A DNA stretch of 64,000 nucleotides. Origin: Yersinia enterocolitica subsp. enterocolitica (GTDB lineage: Bacteria > Pseudomonadota > Gammaproteobacteria > Enterobacterales > Enterobacteriaceae). The position numbers and the translations under genes were made by a program. The stretch spans positions 4,030,001 to 4,094,000 of the forward strand of contig NZ_LR590469.1 of the NCBI RefSeq assembly GCF_901472495.1, given 5' to 3'. Under the pieces are notes generated by a model, which ran no database searches, had not been told where the DNA came from, and saw nothing but the letters and a program-made list of their open reading frames with translations. Positions within the stretch are counted from its first letter, which is position 1. Each line of letters opens with the position of its first letter. Of this stretch, positions 1 through 8,114 are shown one piece after another.

Positions 1-2
1 GC

Positions 3-194
3 CCATCGCGGGTCAATACCTGGCTGGGAAATAGCGGCGGGCAGGTGGATGCCGTAGCATTTATCGAAAGTATCCCGTTCTCTGAAACGCGAGGTTATGT
101 GAAAAACGTATTGGCTTATGATGCGTTCTATCGTCACTTTATGAATCGCCCAGCTAAGGTGCTGAGTGATGCCGAGTGGCAGCGGCGTTACTGA
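3..194 (+). CDS. slt: Soluble lytic murein transglycosylase, C-terminal end (partial)
   Basis: Only the last 63 codons are in the window; the frame is open from the left edge and ends in TGA. The visible tail has a VNTWLGNSGGQVDAVAF stretch, then FSETRGYVKNVLAYDAFY, which is the end of the catalytic domain of Slt70-type periplasmic transglycosylases. These enzymes cleave peptidoglycan to 1,6-anhydromuropeptides. The gene order slt-trpR-yjjX-gpmB-rob-creA-arcA is that of E. coli. The signal peptide and the superhelical domain lie outside the window, so intactness cannot be judged. Confidence 0.9.
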   Translation, partial: PSRVNTWLGNSGGQVDAVAFIESIPFSETRGYVKNVLAYDAFYRHFMNRPAKVLSDAEWQRRY

Positions 195-195
195 T

Positions 196-318
196 CCCCT
201 TTGTACTTGAAGCCGCAGGGGTGTTAGCTACGCGCACTTACCCGAATCACTTACTGGAGTAAGCTCATCGGGATGCGTTTGCTTGCTGCCTACTTGCGAC
301 TCCAATGACTTCGGGGAT
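196..318. repeat. ERIC-type intergenic repeat, copy 1 of a tandem block
   Basis: This is an imperfect palindromic unit containing CCGAATCACTTACTGGAGTA and ending in ACTTCGGGGAT. Its reverse complement reads AAGTGATTCGGGTAAGTGCG and resembles the enterobacterial ERIC core AAGTGACTGGGGTGAGCG. It lies just after the slt stop. It is repeated at a 122-bp period by the next unit with only about three differences. Confidence 0.8.
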
Positions 319-440
319 CCTTTTGTCTCTGAAGCCGCAGGGGTGTTAGCTACGCGCACTTACCCGAATCACTTACTGGAGTAAGCTCATCGGGATGTGT
401 TTGCTTGCTGCCTACTTGCGACTCCAATTACTTCGGGGAT
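319..440. repeat. ERIC-type intergenic repeat, copy 2 of a tandem block
   Basis: Nearly identical to the preceding 122-bp unit: GAAGCCGCAGGGGTG starts at 209, 331 and 453. The few substitutions seen are C/T and G/T single-base changes. The high identity of adjacent copies points to a recent tandem duplication rather than two independent insertions. Confidence 0.8.
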
Positions 441-482
441 CCTTTTGTCTTTGAAGCCGCAGGGGTGTTAGCGGCGCTTGCC
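441..482. repeat. Truncated third ERIC-type unit
   Basis: Starts as the previous copies do (CCTTTTGTCTTTGAAGCCGC) but departs after GGGGTGTTAGC, leaving about 40 bp. It directly abuts the trpR promoter region. Confidence 0.65.
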
Positions 483-513
483 GCAACGGCAAGTTCTTTG
501 GCTATATCTGAGG

Positions 514-545
514 TTATGATAAGCTGTTGTACTAGTTAAATAGTA
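514..545 (+). promoter_or_regulatory. trpR promoter with overlapping Trp operator
   Basis: The stretch GTACTAGTTAAATAGTA at 529-545 is a near-perfect palindrome matching the TrpR operator (core ACTAGTTAACTAGT), consistent with trpR autorepression as in E. coli. A possible -35 (TTATGA, 514-519) and -10 (TTAAAT, 536-541) with a 16-bp spacer overlap it. If so, transcription would begin near 548, making the in-frame ATG at 563 rather than 545 the likely translation start. Confidence 0.7.
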
Positions 546-562
546 TGGCGGCTTTCCCTATC

Positions 563-895
563 ATGACAAAACTACGATTGACTGATCCGAATCTGTCGAC
601 TGAGGATAATCAGCACTGGCTGACTTTTGTTGCGCTGTTGCAAGACGCCATTGCGCAAGACCTCCATTTACCGCTACTGCAATTGATGCTGACACCGGAT
701 GAGCGTACGGCGCTGGGGACCAGAGTGCGTATTATTGAGGAGTTAATGCGCGGGGAATTAAGTCAGCGGGAACTCAAGAATCAGTTGGGCGCAGGGATTG
801 CGACTATCACGCGCGGCTCCAATAGCTTGAAAGCCGCGCCGCCGGAACTGAAAAGCTGGCTTGAAGCCCAGTTGCTGACCAACAAGCCGTCCTGA
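563..895 (+). CDS. trpR: Trp operon repressor
   Basis: Tryptophan-activated DNA-binding repressor of trp, aroH and its own gene in related bacteria. The protein is 110 residues from the ATG at 563; E. coli TrpR is 108. It contains the helix-turn-helix region QRELKNQLGAGIATITRGSN and the conserved LHLPLLQLMLTPDERTALGTRVRI core. An earlier in-frame ATG at 545 lies inside the operator and probable promoter, so 563 is preferred, although no strong ribosome binding site precedes either. The gene converges with yjjX, only 11 bp apart. Upstream lies a block of ERIC repeats. Confidence 0.93.
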   Translation: MTKLRLTDPNLSTEDNQHWLTFVALLQDAIAQDLHLPLLQLMLTPDERTALGTRVRIIEELMRGELSQRELKNQLGAGIATITRGSNSLKAAPPELKSWLEAQLLTNKPS

Positions 896-906
896 ACTTA
901 TTCCAA

Positions 907-1431
907 CTATACCGGGCGCTGGTAAATCTCATTATGGAAGGGAACCAGTGCCAGCAGTAGCGCCTGGTGGTAAACACTGGTGCGGGTCAGTTTGCCGTCG
1001 GTAAAAATGCCGATGGCTCCACCTTTGTGTTTCACATTCGATATACCGGTTAAATCTGCCATTTCGTCGCCCAGCTCACGGCCTTGGCGAATCCCTTGCA
1101 ATATAATATCGGGTAGCATCAAACTGGCAGAGCGGGATTCTCCTCGCCACTGCAAGTGTTCAATTACCATCCATGCAAAGGTCATATTATCTTCAATACC
1201 GGCTTCAACCCCGACCCAAAAATCTGCCTCAGGGCGCATCTGACGTGCATTGCTAACTCGTTGTCTGGCACCTGTGCGTGTCTCAGTGCTGCCTATCGGT
1301 TGCAGAGGAACGCCACTGTCGACATTGATACCTTCAATGCGATACTGACCGGGGCCATAAACATCATCGAAAGCGAGGCTAATAGCCTTAATCTTTGCAG
1401 GGTTGGTAGTTGCGGCAACAACATGGTACAT
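907..1431 (-). CDS. yjjX: Non-canonical purine NTP phosphatase (inosine/xanthosine triphosphatase)
   Basis: House-cleaning enzyme that hydrolyses ITP and XTP, keeping deaminated purines out of nucleic acids. The 174-residue product starts MYHVVAATTNPAKIKAI and carries the conserved SGVPLQP, ETRTGARQR and ADFWVGVEAGI segments of the NTPase_I-T (YjjX) family. The ATG at 1431 was chosen because the E. coli protein starts MHQVVCATTNP and a TGAG element lies just upstream; an in-frame TTG four codons earlier is less likely. It is divergent from gpmB (56 bp apart) and convergent with trpR. Confidence 0.93.
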   Translation of the reverse strand: MYHVVAATTNPAKIKAISLAFDDVYGPGQYRIEGINVDSGVPLQPIGSTETRTGARQRVSNARQMRPEADFWVGVEAGIEDNMTFAWMVIEHLQWRGESRSASLMLPDIILQGIRQGRELGDEMADLTGISNVKHKGGAIGIFTDGKLTRTSVYHQALLLALVPFHNEIYQRPV

Positions 1432-1487
1432 AGTAAATCTCAATAATTCTTAAATGTTTATTTCACGCAGTATAACGGAAAAATGAC

Positions 1488-2135
1488 ATGCTACAGGTAT
1501 TTCTCGTGCGCCACGGCGAAACCGTATGGAACGCATCGCGCCAGATTCAGGGCCAATCGGACAGCCCGCTGACCGCTGTTGGTGAACGTCAGGCACACTT
1601 GGTTGCGCAACGAGTTCGCAGCCAGGGCATCACGCATATTATTACCAGTGACCTTGGGCGTACGCAGCAGACGGCAAAAATTATCGCCGATGCTTGTGGG
1701 CTAAAAGTGGTGACAGATCCGCGCCTGCGTGAACTGAATATGGGCGTACTGGAAACGCGCCCGATTGAGAGCTTGACGCCAGAAGAAGAGCAATGGCGCA
1801 AACAGATGATCAATGGCACTGAAGGTGGCCGAATTCCTGAAGGGGAGTCGATGGCAGAACTAGGGCGGCGAATGCGTGCGGCACTGGATAGCTGTTTGGA
1901 GCTTCCTGCTGGTAGCAAACCGTTATTAGTAAGTCATGGTATGGCGCTGGGGTGCTTGTTGAGCACACTGCTGGGCTTGCCCCCCCACGCGGAGCGGCGC
2001 CTGCGTTTGCGTAACTGTTCGCTATCACGGGTTGATTATCAGGAAAGCCCGTGGCTGGCTTCTGGTTGGGTGATTGAAAGTGCTGGCGATACCGCTCACC
2101 TGGATATGCCAGCACTGGATGAACTACAGCGTTAA
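1488..2135 (+). CDS. gpmB: Histidine phosphatase superfamily protein GpmB (phosphoglycerate mutase-like)
   Basis: The protein is 215 residues, the same length as E. coli GpmB. The N-terminal LVRHGETVWN motif carries the phosphorylated histidine, and VSHGMALG near residue 150 carries the second catalytic histidine of the branch. Although named as a cofactor-dependent phosphoglycerate mutase paralogue, its true substrate is not certain; a phosphatase role is likely. Its stop codon overlaps that of the convergent rob gene in the palindrome GTTAAC, so there is no room for a separate terminator. Confidence 0.93.
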   Translation: MLQVFLVRHGETVWNASRQIQGQSDSPLTAVGERQAHLVAQRVRSQGITHIITSDLGRTQQTAKIIADACGLKVVTDPRLRELNMGVLETRPIESLTPEEEQWRKQMINGTEGGRIPEGESMAELGRRMRAALDSCLELPAGSKPLLVSHGMALGCLLSTLLGLPPHAERRLRLRNCSLSRVDYQESPWLASGWVIESAGDTAHLDMPALDELQR

Positions 2136-2998
2136 CGCCGGATAGGAATGAGATATTCGCACTTCAGCGAGGCCGGAGGCCCCTCTTTCGGCCTTCCCTG
2201 AGGGAAGAATCTTTCGATGTCGTATCCACATCGGCGGGTTAGCGCTAACTGTGGTAAACAGGTGCCATACAGTGTCAGAATGAAGTCCTGCAAACCATCT
2301 GGTGGCCCGTCATAGCTAAACTGCACATACTCACCACCTTGTAAGATAACCGGTTGCCCTTCCTGCACATTACCCGGCACATGTTGTGGTTCGATGGCTG
2401 TGGTGTAGAAAATCTCTTGCTCATCATCTTTCTCCTGATTAGGTCGGGAGTGATGTAAGCCATAAAGCACAGGGGGCAAATGGTCTGCGTCCCCCAGATA
2501 CTGCTGCCAGAAGTGCACTCGCAATTCAGAATGATGAGTCATTATTTGCTCAAGCGTACAAGAGTAGCTCTGTGTCAGCCCCACCAAATGCTGCTCTGGT
2601 AAGGTAATAAATTCAGGCTGAGGCAGTGTATAGTCACCTAACCGAATCGGCGGACATATACCTGCTGAATGCCAATCTTCTGCTCGACGGTATAAGGCTG
2701 GTGTTTGCGCAAATTGTTTCTTAAATGCGCGGGTAAAAGTTTGTTGCGAATCAAAGCGATATTGCAATGCAATATCCAGAATAGGGCGGCTGGTTAATCG
2801 TAATGCGACAGCGGCTTTTGATAACCTTCTGGCGCGGATATAGGCACCGATGGCATTCCCGGTGACATCCTTGAACATTCGCTGCAAATGCCATTTTGAA
2901 TAGCCTGCTTTGGCAGCGACATTGTCCAATGCTAAAGGCTGGTCTAAATGACTTTCTAGCCAGCTAAGCAAATCACGAATGATACTGGCTTGATCCAT
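2132..2998 (-). CDS. rob: Right origin-binding protein Rob, AraC-family activator
   Basis: The protein is 288 residues (E. coli Rob 289). The N-terminal 110 residues form an AraC/XylS DNA-binding domain with two helix-turn-helix units (AKAGYSKWHLQRMFKDVTG and the FDSQQTFTRAFKKQF region). The rest is a GyrI-like effector domain. Known role in E. coli: activates mar/sox/rob regulon genes such as acrAB, micF and inaA after bile salts or dipyridyl, and binds near oriC. The gene lies between gpmB and creA as in E. coli. Its 3' end overlaps gpmB by 4 bp. Confidence 0.95.
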   Translation of the reverse strand: MDQASIIRDLLSWLESHLDQPLALDNVAAKAGYSKWHLQRMFKDVTGNAIGAYIRARRLSKAAVALRLTSRPILDIALQYRFDSQQTFTRAFKKQFAQTPALYRRAEDWHSAGICPPIRLGDYTLPQPEFITLPEQHLVGLTQSYSCTLEQIMTHHSELRVHFWQQYLGDADHLPPVLYGLHHSRPNQEKDDEQEIFYTTAIEPQHVPGNVQEGQPVILQGGEYVQFSYDGPPDGLQDFILTLYGTCLPQLALTRRCGYDIERFFPQGRPKEGPPASLKCEYLIPIRR

Positions 2999-3222
2999 AG
3001 ATCTTCCTCGTAAAGCGGCCTAAATTTAGGGTATTAGTGATATGAGATAATAGCTCTGGCGCATAGTAGCAACTTTTTATGCTCCCGACTGCTTAAGAAT
3101 TTACTGGCATTGTGTGCTAAAAATGTAGCTGAGATTGATAAAATGACTTTTTCACCAATATTTTATTATTGGTTAAAATATTTAACGTTGGATAAGGTTA
3201 TTCAACGGTATGGAGTAAGTGT

Positions 3223-3693
3223 ATGAAAAAAAATTGGATATTCCTTGGTTGCATACTTTCTTTCGGGGCAATAACGGCTCATGCGGAAGAAATTGGCTCT
3301 GTTGATACGGTATTTAAACTCTTGGGGCCTGACCATAAAATTGTGGTTGAAGCCTTCGATGATCCTGATGTTAAAAATGTAACTTGTTATATCAGTCGGG
3401 CAAAAACCGGTGGTATCAAAGGGGGATTAGGGTTGGCGGAGGATACTTCAGATGCGGCTATTTCCTGCCAACAAGTGGGGCCAATTGAGTTAAGTGACAA
3501 AATTAAGAATAGAAAATCCGATGGGACCGTGGTTTTTCAGAAGCGAACTTCATTGGTATTTAAAAAGCTACAGGTAGTGCGTTTCTACGATCCGAAACGT
3601 AATACCTTAATCTACCTGACTTATTCAGATAGAGTTGTCGACGGTTCGCCGAAAAACGCGATAAGCGCAGTGCCAATTATGCCGTGGCAATAA
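3223..3693 (+). CDS. creA: CreA family exported protein
   Basis: The 156-residue protein has a cleavable Sec signal peptide (KKNWIFLGCILSFGAITAHA, cleavage likely after AHA near residue 21). The mature part matches the CreA family: EIGSVDTVFKLLGPDHKIVVE, two cysteines (VTCYIS and ISCQQV) that could form a disulfide, and GGIKGGLGLAEDTSDA. Function is unknown; it is named for the E. coli creABCD locus. Here creB, creC and creD do not follow; the next gene is arcA on the other strand behind a shared terminator. A GGAG element lies upstream of the ATG. Confidence 0.9.
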   Translation: MKKNWIFLGCILSFGAITAHAEEIGSVDTVFKLLGPDHKIVVEAFDDPDVKNVTCYISRAKTGGIKGGLGLAEDTSDAAISCQQVGPIELSDKIKNRKSDGTVVFQKRTSLVFKKLQVVRFYDPKRNTLIYLTYSDRVVDGSPKNAISAVPIMPWQ

Positions 3694-3722
3694 AGGTGTT
3701 TGGCTGGATATGAAGTGTGAAT

Positions 3723-3756
3723 AAAAAAGCCAGCATTTGAATGCTGGCTTTTTCGT
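3723..3756. terminator. Bidirectional terminator between creA and arcA
   Basis: Stem GCCAGCATT/AATGCTGGC with runs of A on the left and T on the right, so it can end transcription of both convergent genes. Confidence 0.9.
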
Positions 3757-3771
3757 AGACGAGTCAGAGAG

Positions 3772-4488
3772 TTACTCTTCCAGGTCACCACAGAAACGAT
3801 AACCTTCACCGTGGATAGTGGCGATGATTTCTGGGGTGTCCGGCGTCGATTCGAAATGCTTACGAATACGGCGGATGGTCACGTCAACAGTACGGTCATG
3901 TGGCTTCAGCTCACGACCGGTCATTTTCTTCAGTAATTCGCCACGGGATTGGATTTTGCCCGGGTTTTCACAGAAGTGCAGCATGGCGCGGAACTCACTA
4001 CGTGGCAGCTTATAATGCTCGCCCGCAGGGCTTATCAATGAGCGGCTATTGATATCCAGTTCCCAGCCATTAAATTTATAGCTTTCCACTAAGCGGCGCT
4101 CTTCGCCTACGCTACCCAAATTCATGGTACGTGACAGCAAATTGCGCGCCCGAATGGTTAATTCGCGCGGATTGAAAGGTTTGGTGATGTAATCATCAGC
4201 GCCAATTTCCAGGCCGAGGATCTTATCAACTTCGTTGTCACGGCCGGTCAGGAACATTAGGGCAACACTTGCTTGTTCACGAAGTTCCCGTGCCAGCAAC
4301 AGGCCATTTTTGCCCGGCAGATTGATGTCCATGATAACTAAGTTGATATCATTCTCAGACAGAATGTGGTGCATTTCTGCGCCATCATTAGCCTCATGAA
4401 CAACATAGCCTTCCGCCTCGAAAATGCTCTTCAGGGTGTTACGAGTAACTATCTCGTCTTCTACGATCAGAATGTGCGGGGTCTGCAT
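3772..4488 (-). CDS. arcA: Response regulator ArcA (aerobic respiration control)
   Basis: OmpR/PhoB-type regulator of 238 residues. The receiver domain (about 1-120) has the acidic pair DE near residue 10, the phosphoacceptor Asp in VIMDINLPGKNG near residue 54 and the conserved Lys in DDYITKPF. The C-terminal winged helix (about 135-234) contains DRTVDVTIRRIRKHFE and ends IHGEGYRFCGDLEE. With the sensor ArcB it represses respiratory and TCA-cycle genes under low oxygen. It is followed by a bidirectional terminator. About 100 bp upstream the small gene yjjY starts divergently, as in E. coli. Confidence 0.97.
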   Translation of the reverse strand: MQTPHILIVEDEIVTRNTLKSIFEAEGYVVHEANDGAEMHHILSENDINLVIMDINLPGKNGLLLARELREQASVALMFLTGRDNEVDKILGLEIGADDYITKPFNPRELTIRARNLLSRTMNLGSVGEERRLVESYKFNGWELDINSRSLISPAGEHYKLPRSEFRAMLHFCENPGKIQSRGELLKKMTGRELKPHDRTVDVTIRRIRKHFESTPDTPEIIATIHGEGYRFCGDLEE

Positions 4489-4590
4489 GTTTGCTACCTA
4501 AAATTGCCAACAAAATAGAAATAGGAAGTACAGAAGTCTTTGTTATATTAGGATTTTTATTGACTAGTTACTCGTCATCCCGTTCATCAC

Positions 4591-4731
4591 ATGACTAAAG
4601 TACGTAAACGCGTTCTTGATGCACTTTCCATCAACGTCAACAACATCACTAGCTTGGTCGGGGTGTTACTCCCTACAGCCCCAAAGGTGACAAAAGCGGC
4701 GCATATCCTAACCCTATTAACAGCAATATAA
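4591..4731 (+). CDS. yjjY: Small conserved protein YjjY (46 aa)
   Basis: A short open frame of 46 codons from ATG to TAA. Its start, MTKVRKRVLDALSINVNNI, matches E. coli YjjY (MTKVRNCVLDALSINVNNI) and it ends AAHILTLLTAI, also like YjjY. The position, divergent from arcA and upstream of thrL, is the same as in E. coli. Conservation of length, frame and residues across genera supports real translation. Function is unknown. Its small size and location beside arcA leave open a leader-peptide or regulatory role; no strong ribosome binding site is evident. Confidence 0.8.
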   Translation: MTKVRKRVLDALSINVNNITSLVGVLLPTAPKVTKAAHILTLLTAI

Positions 4732-5394
4732 CAGTGTGAGCCGAATTTACCACCCAACAAAACTACGCTTTGTTGACATATATCAAATTCAATTGTAGCA
4801 CGTTAACACTTTTGTGAAAAAGACTTACAAGAATACCAGCTTAAGCGATAGTTGGTTAAATTATGTTACCGATTCAGTGTTATTAATATTAAAAATTGAG
4901 CATTCGAGGTAAACCAAAAATGATTTCGCTAATCTGTTGATTTTTATTGTTTAAAATCAATATTATTTTGTCATTATGGCAATTGACCTACTTTTCTTAT
5001 TAGTGCTCTGTTTCGCCTAAAAGCATTAGAAGAATTATCATCAATGTTAGTTAAATGTAAAGTGAAGTGACAAAGTTTTCATTTTTGTTGCCTTATAAAT
5101 CATTTGAGCGAAAAAACAACCTCTAAAAGATAGCTTTATTCTTTAATCAAGTGCATCACTGCCACCAGGTATGCTCTTATCATTTAAAGATCGTATCTAT
5201 CGCTTATGGCCCTATTTCTTCTTATTAAGTGAAAAAAAACACAAAGTATATCGTAGTGACAAAAGCTTTCATTTCAGTTTTATTATCTGGATTCAAGAAG
5301 GTTATTTTATTTATTTCGCCTAAAAAAGCTCGTCAGATAAGACAATGGCTCAGCAGTAAGAGGTTCATTTCGTCAGGGTGGCGACTGAAAAAAT
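4732..5394. other. AT-rich gene-poor gap between yjjY and the thr promoter
   Basis: No recognisable gene was found in about 660 bp. The stretch contains a perfect 8-bp inverted repeat (TTGATTTT 4937-4944, AAAATCAA 4953-4960). It also has two overlapping short open frames, 5171-5323 (50 codons, ATG) and 5229-5420 (63 codons, GTG, very basic product). Neither resembles a protein I know, and neither has a clear ribosome binding site. Confidence 0.5.
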
Positions 5395-5435
5395 TTGACT
5401 TGAGGGGACGTTTGCTTTAACCAATAGAGGTAGAG
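5395..5435 (+). promoter_or_regulatory. thr operon promoter region
   Basis: TTGACTT at 5395 and TTTAACCAATAGAGG at 5416-5430 closely match the E. coli thrL promoter region (TTGACTTAGG followed by TTTAACCAATATAGG). The thr leader starts about 30-70 bp downstream. The exact -10 cannot be fixed by eye. Confidence 0.65.
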
Positions 5436-5464
5436 CCACATTATTTATGAGACAGACAGACGAC

Positions 5465-5533
5465 ATGCAATACATCAGCCTGAACACAACAATTATTACC
5501 ACCACCGAAACCACAGGTTACGGGGCGGGCTGA
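5465..5533 (+). CDS. thrL: thr operon leader peptide
   Basis: A 22-codon open frame, MQYISLNTTIITTTETTGYG plus AG, with seven threonine and three isoleucine codons. This is the classical control peptide: stalling at Thr/Ile codons favours an antiterminator and lets thrABC be transcribed. An in-frame ATG six codons upstream (5447) is possible, but the shorter form matches the Yersinia/E. coli leader better. The attenuator hairpin follows at 5557. Confidence 0.85.
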   Translation: MQYISLNTTIITTTETTGYGAG

Positions 5534-5556
5534 CGCGTACAGGAAACAACAGAAAA

Positions 5557-5591
5557 AAGCCCGCACCTAAACAGTGCGGGCTTTTTTTTTT
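5557..5591 (+). terminator. thr attenuator
   Basis: Perfect 10-bp stem AAGCCCGCAC/GTGCGGGCTT with a 7-nt loop and a run of T. The end of thrL (GCGGGCT, about 5526-5532) can pair with AGCCCGC of the left arm, giving the competing antiterminator. Confidence 0.92.
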
Positions 5592-5652
5592 CAATCAAAT
5601 CTTTGCAAAAAAGTTTGCGATAAAAAAGCGCGAAAGCGGGAGAGAATCAGAA

Positions 5653-8112
5653 ATGCGAGTGCTGAAATTTGGCGGGACATCAGTAGCAAATGCAGAACGC
5701 TTTATGCGTGTTGCCGATATCATTGAGAGTAATGCGCGTCAGGGACAAGTGGCTACGGTATTATCCGCTCCCGCTAAAATTACCAACCATCTGGTGGCGA
5801 TGATCGACAAAATGGTGGCTGGGCAAGATATCTCGCCGAACATCAGTGATGCGGAACGGATTTTTTCCGAGCTATTGCGTGGCTTGGCTGATGCGCAACC
5901 GGGCTTTGAATATGAACGTTTAAAAGCGCTGGTGGCCCATGAGTTTGCGCAACTCAAACACGTCCTGCACGGTATTTCGTTGCTCGGTCAATGCCCGGAT
6001 AGTATTAATGCCGCCATCATCTGTCGCGGCGAGAAATTGTCCATTGCCATTATGGAAGCATTGTTCCAGGCGAAAGGTTATAAAGTCAGCGTGATTAATC
6101 CGGTCGAGAAATTGTTGGCGCAGGGCCATTATCTCGAATCCACCGTCGATATCACTGAATCTACCCGCCGCATCGGCTCCAGCAGCATTCCTACTGACCA
6201 TATCATCCTGATGGCTGGTTTCACTGCCGGTAATGACAAAGGGGAGTTGGTGGTACTGGGGCGCAATGGATCAGACTATTCAGCTGCGGTGTTGGCCGCG
6301 TGTTTACGCGCTGATTGTTGTGAGATCTGGACTGACGTGGACGGGGTTTATACCTGTGACCCACGCGTTGTACCTGATGCTCGATTATTGAAATCGATGT
6401 CATATCAGGAAGCGATGGAGCTGTCTTATTTTGGCGCTTCGGTTCTCCACCCCCGCACTATCGCTCCTATCGCCCAGTTCCAAATTCCTTGCCTGATTAA
6501 AAATACCTCTAACCCACAAGCCCCCGGTACCTTGATTGGTGGTGAAAGTAGTGATGATGGTTTCCCAGTGAAAGGCATCACCAATCTGAATAACATGGCG
6601 ATGATTAACGTATCTGGCCCAGGTATGAAAGGCATGGTCGGTATGGCTGCCCGCGTCTTTGCGGTGATGTCGCGCAGCGGTATCTCAGTAGTACTTATTA
6701 CTCAATCTTCTTCTGAGTACAGCATCAGCTTCTGTGTGCCGCAAGGTGAGTTAATCCGTGCTCGCCAAGCATTGGAAGAAGAGTTCTATCTGGAGCTGAA
6801 AGATGGTCTGTTAGAGCCATTGGATGTGATGGAACATCTGGCGATTATCTCAGTGGTTGGCGATGGTATGCGTACTTTACGTGGCATCTCGGCTCGCTTC
6901 TTCTCAGCACTGGCCCGTGCCAACATCAATATCATTGCGATTGCGCAAGGTTCGTCCGAGCGTTCCATCTCCGTGGTGGTTAGCAATGATGCCGTCACCA
7001 CCGGTGTGCGAGTTTGTCACCAGATGTTGTTCAATACCGATCAAGTTATTGAAGTATTTGTGATAGGCGTAGGTGGTGTCGGCGGGGCATTAATCGAGCA
7101 AATCTATCGTCAACAACCTTGGTTGAAACAGCGCCATATCGATTTACGCGTTTGCGGCATCGCCAATTCCAAAGCCATGTTAACCAATGTGCACGGTATT
7201 TCGCTGGATAACTGGCGTCATGAACTGGCCGAAGTGCAAGAGCCTTTTAACATAAGTCGCTTAATTCGTCTGGTGAAAGAGTATCACTTGCTCAATCCGG
7301 TAATTGTCGACTGTACATCCAGTCAGGCTGTTGCGGATCAATATGCAGATTTTCTGGCAGATGGCTTCCATGTTGTGACACCAAACAAGAAAGCCAATAC
7401 CTCATCGATGAATTACTACCGTCAGATGCGCGCGGCGGCAGCGAAGTCATGCCGTAAATTCTTGTATGACACCAACGTCGGTGCAGGCCTGCCGGTTATC
7501 GAAAACTTACAGAATTTGCTCAATGCGGGCGATGAACTGATGCGTTTTTCTGGCATTCTGTCAGGCTCACTCTCTTTCATCTTCGGTAAGCTTGATGAAG
7601 GGATGACCTTGTCAGAGGCCACATTGCAGGCGAAGGCGCTGGGTTATACTGAGCCAGATCCACGCGATGATCTTTCCGGCATGGATGTCGCCCGGAAATT
7701 GTTGATCCTGGCCCGTGAAGCAGGGTACAAACTTGAATTGGCTGATATCGAAGTTGAGTCTGTTCTACCAGCAAGTTTCGATGCAAGCGGTGATGTAGAC
7801 AGCTTCCTCGCTCGCCTGCCATCACTGGATGCCGAGTTTACCCCTCTGGTGGCAAATGCCGCAGAACAGGGCAAAGTGCTGCGTTATGTCGGGGTGATTG
7901 AAGAGGGGCGTTGTATCGTTCGGATGGATGCGGTCGATGGTAACGATCCGCTGTATAAAGTAAAAAATGGTGAGAATGCGTTGGCCTTCTATACCCACTA
8001 TTATCAGCCGATCCCGTTGGTGCTTCGCGGGTATGGTGCGGGTAATGATGTGACTGCTGCTGGGGTGTTCGCTGATCTTTTACGCACATTATCATGGAAG
8101 TTGGGAGTTTAA
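5653..8112 (+). CDS. thrA: Bifunctional aspartokinase I / homoserine dehydrogenase I
   Basis: The protein is 819 residues (E. coli 820). The N-terminal aspartokinase (about 1-300) opens with LKFGGTSVANAERF and has the GRNGSDYSA substrate site. Two ACT-type regulatory segments follow (about 310-460). The C-terminal homoserine dehydrogenase (about 465-819) has the NAD(P) site VIGVGGVGGALIEQI, VTPNKKAN and the GYTEPDPRDDLSGMD catalytic stretch. It catalyses the first and third steps from aspartate to threonine and is threonine-inhibited in E. coli. GGGAGAG precedes the ATG. The thr leader and attenuator lie directly upstream, and thrB follows after 2 bp. Confidence 0.98.
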   Translation: MRVLKFGGTSVANAERFMRVADIIESNARQGQVATVLSAPAKITNHLVAMIDKMVAGQDISPNISDAERIFSELLRGLADAQPGFEYERLKALVAHEFAQLKHVLHGISLLGQCPDSINAAIICRGEKLSIAIMEALFQAKGYKVSVINPVEKLLAQGHYLESTVDITESTRRIGSSSIPTDHIILMAGFTAGNDKGELVVLGRNGSDYSAAVLAACLRADCCEIWTDVDGVYTCDPRVVPDARLLKSMSYQEAMELSYFGASVLHPRTIAPIAQFQIPCLIKNTSNPQAPGTLIGGESSDDGFPVKGITNLNNMAMINVSGPGMKGMVGMAARVFAVMSRSGISVVLITQSSSEYSISFCVPQGELIRARQALEEEFYLELKDGLLEPLDVMEHLAIISVVGDGMRTLRGISARFFSALARANINIIAIAQGSSERSISVVVSNDAVTTGVRVCHQMLFNTDQVIEVFVIGVGGVGGALIEQIYRQQPWLKQRHIDLRVCGIANSKAMLTNVHGISLDNWRHELAEVQEPFNISRLIRLVKEYHLLNPVIVDCTSSQAVADQYADFLADGFHVVTPNKKANTSSMNYYRQMRAAAAKSCRKFLYDTNVGAGLPVIENLQNLLNAGDELMRFSGILSGSLSFIFGKLDEGMTLSEATLQAKALGYTEPDPRDDLSGMDVARKLLILAREAGYKLELADIEVESVLPASFDASGDVDSFLARLPSLDAEFTPLVANAAEQGKVLRYVGVIEEGRCIVRMDAVDGNDPLYKVKNGENALAFYTHYYQPIPLVLRGYGAGNDVTAAGVFADLLRTLSWKLGV

Positions 8113-8114
8113 AT

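Noticed and set aside
196..482. CRISPR array
   Set aside because: The repeats have a 122-bp period with no unique spacers; the units are near identical throughout and match ERIC.
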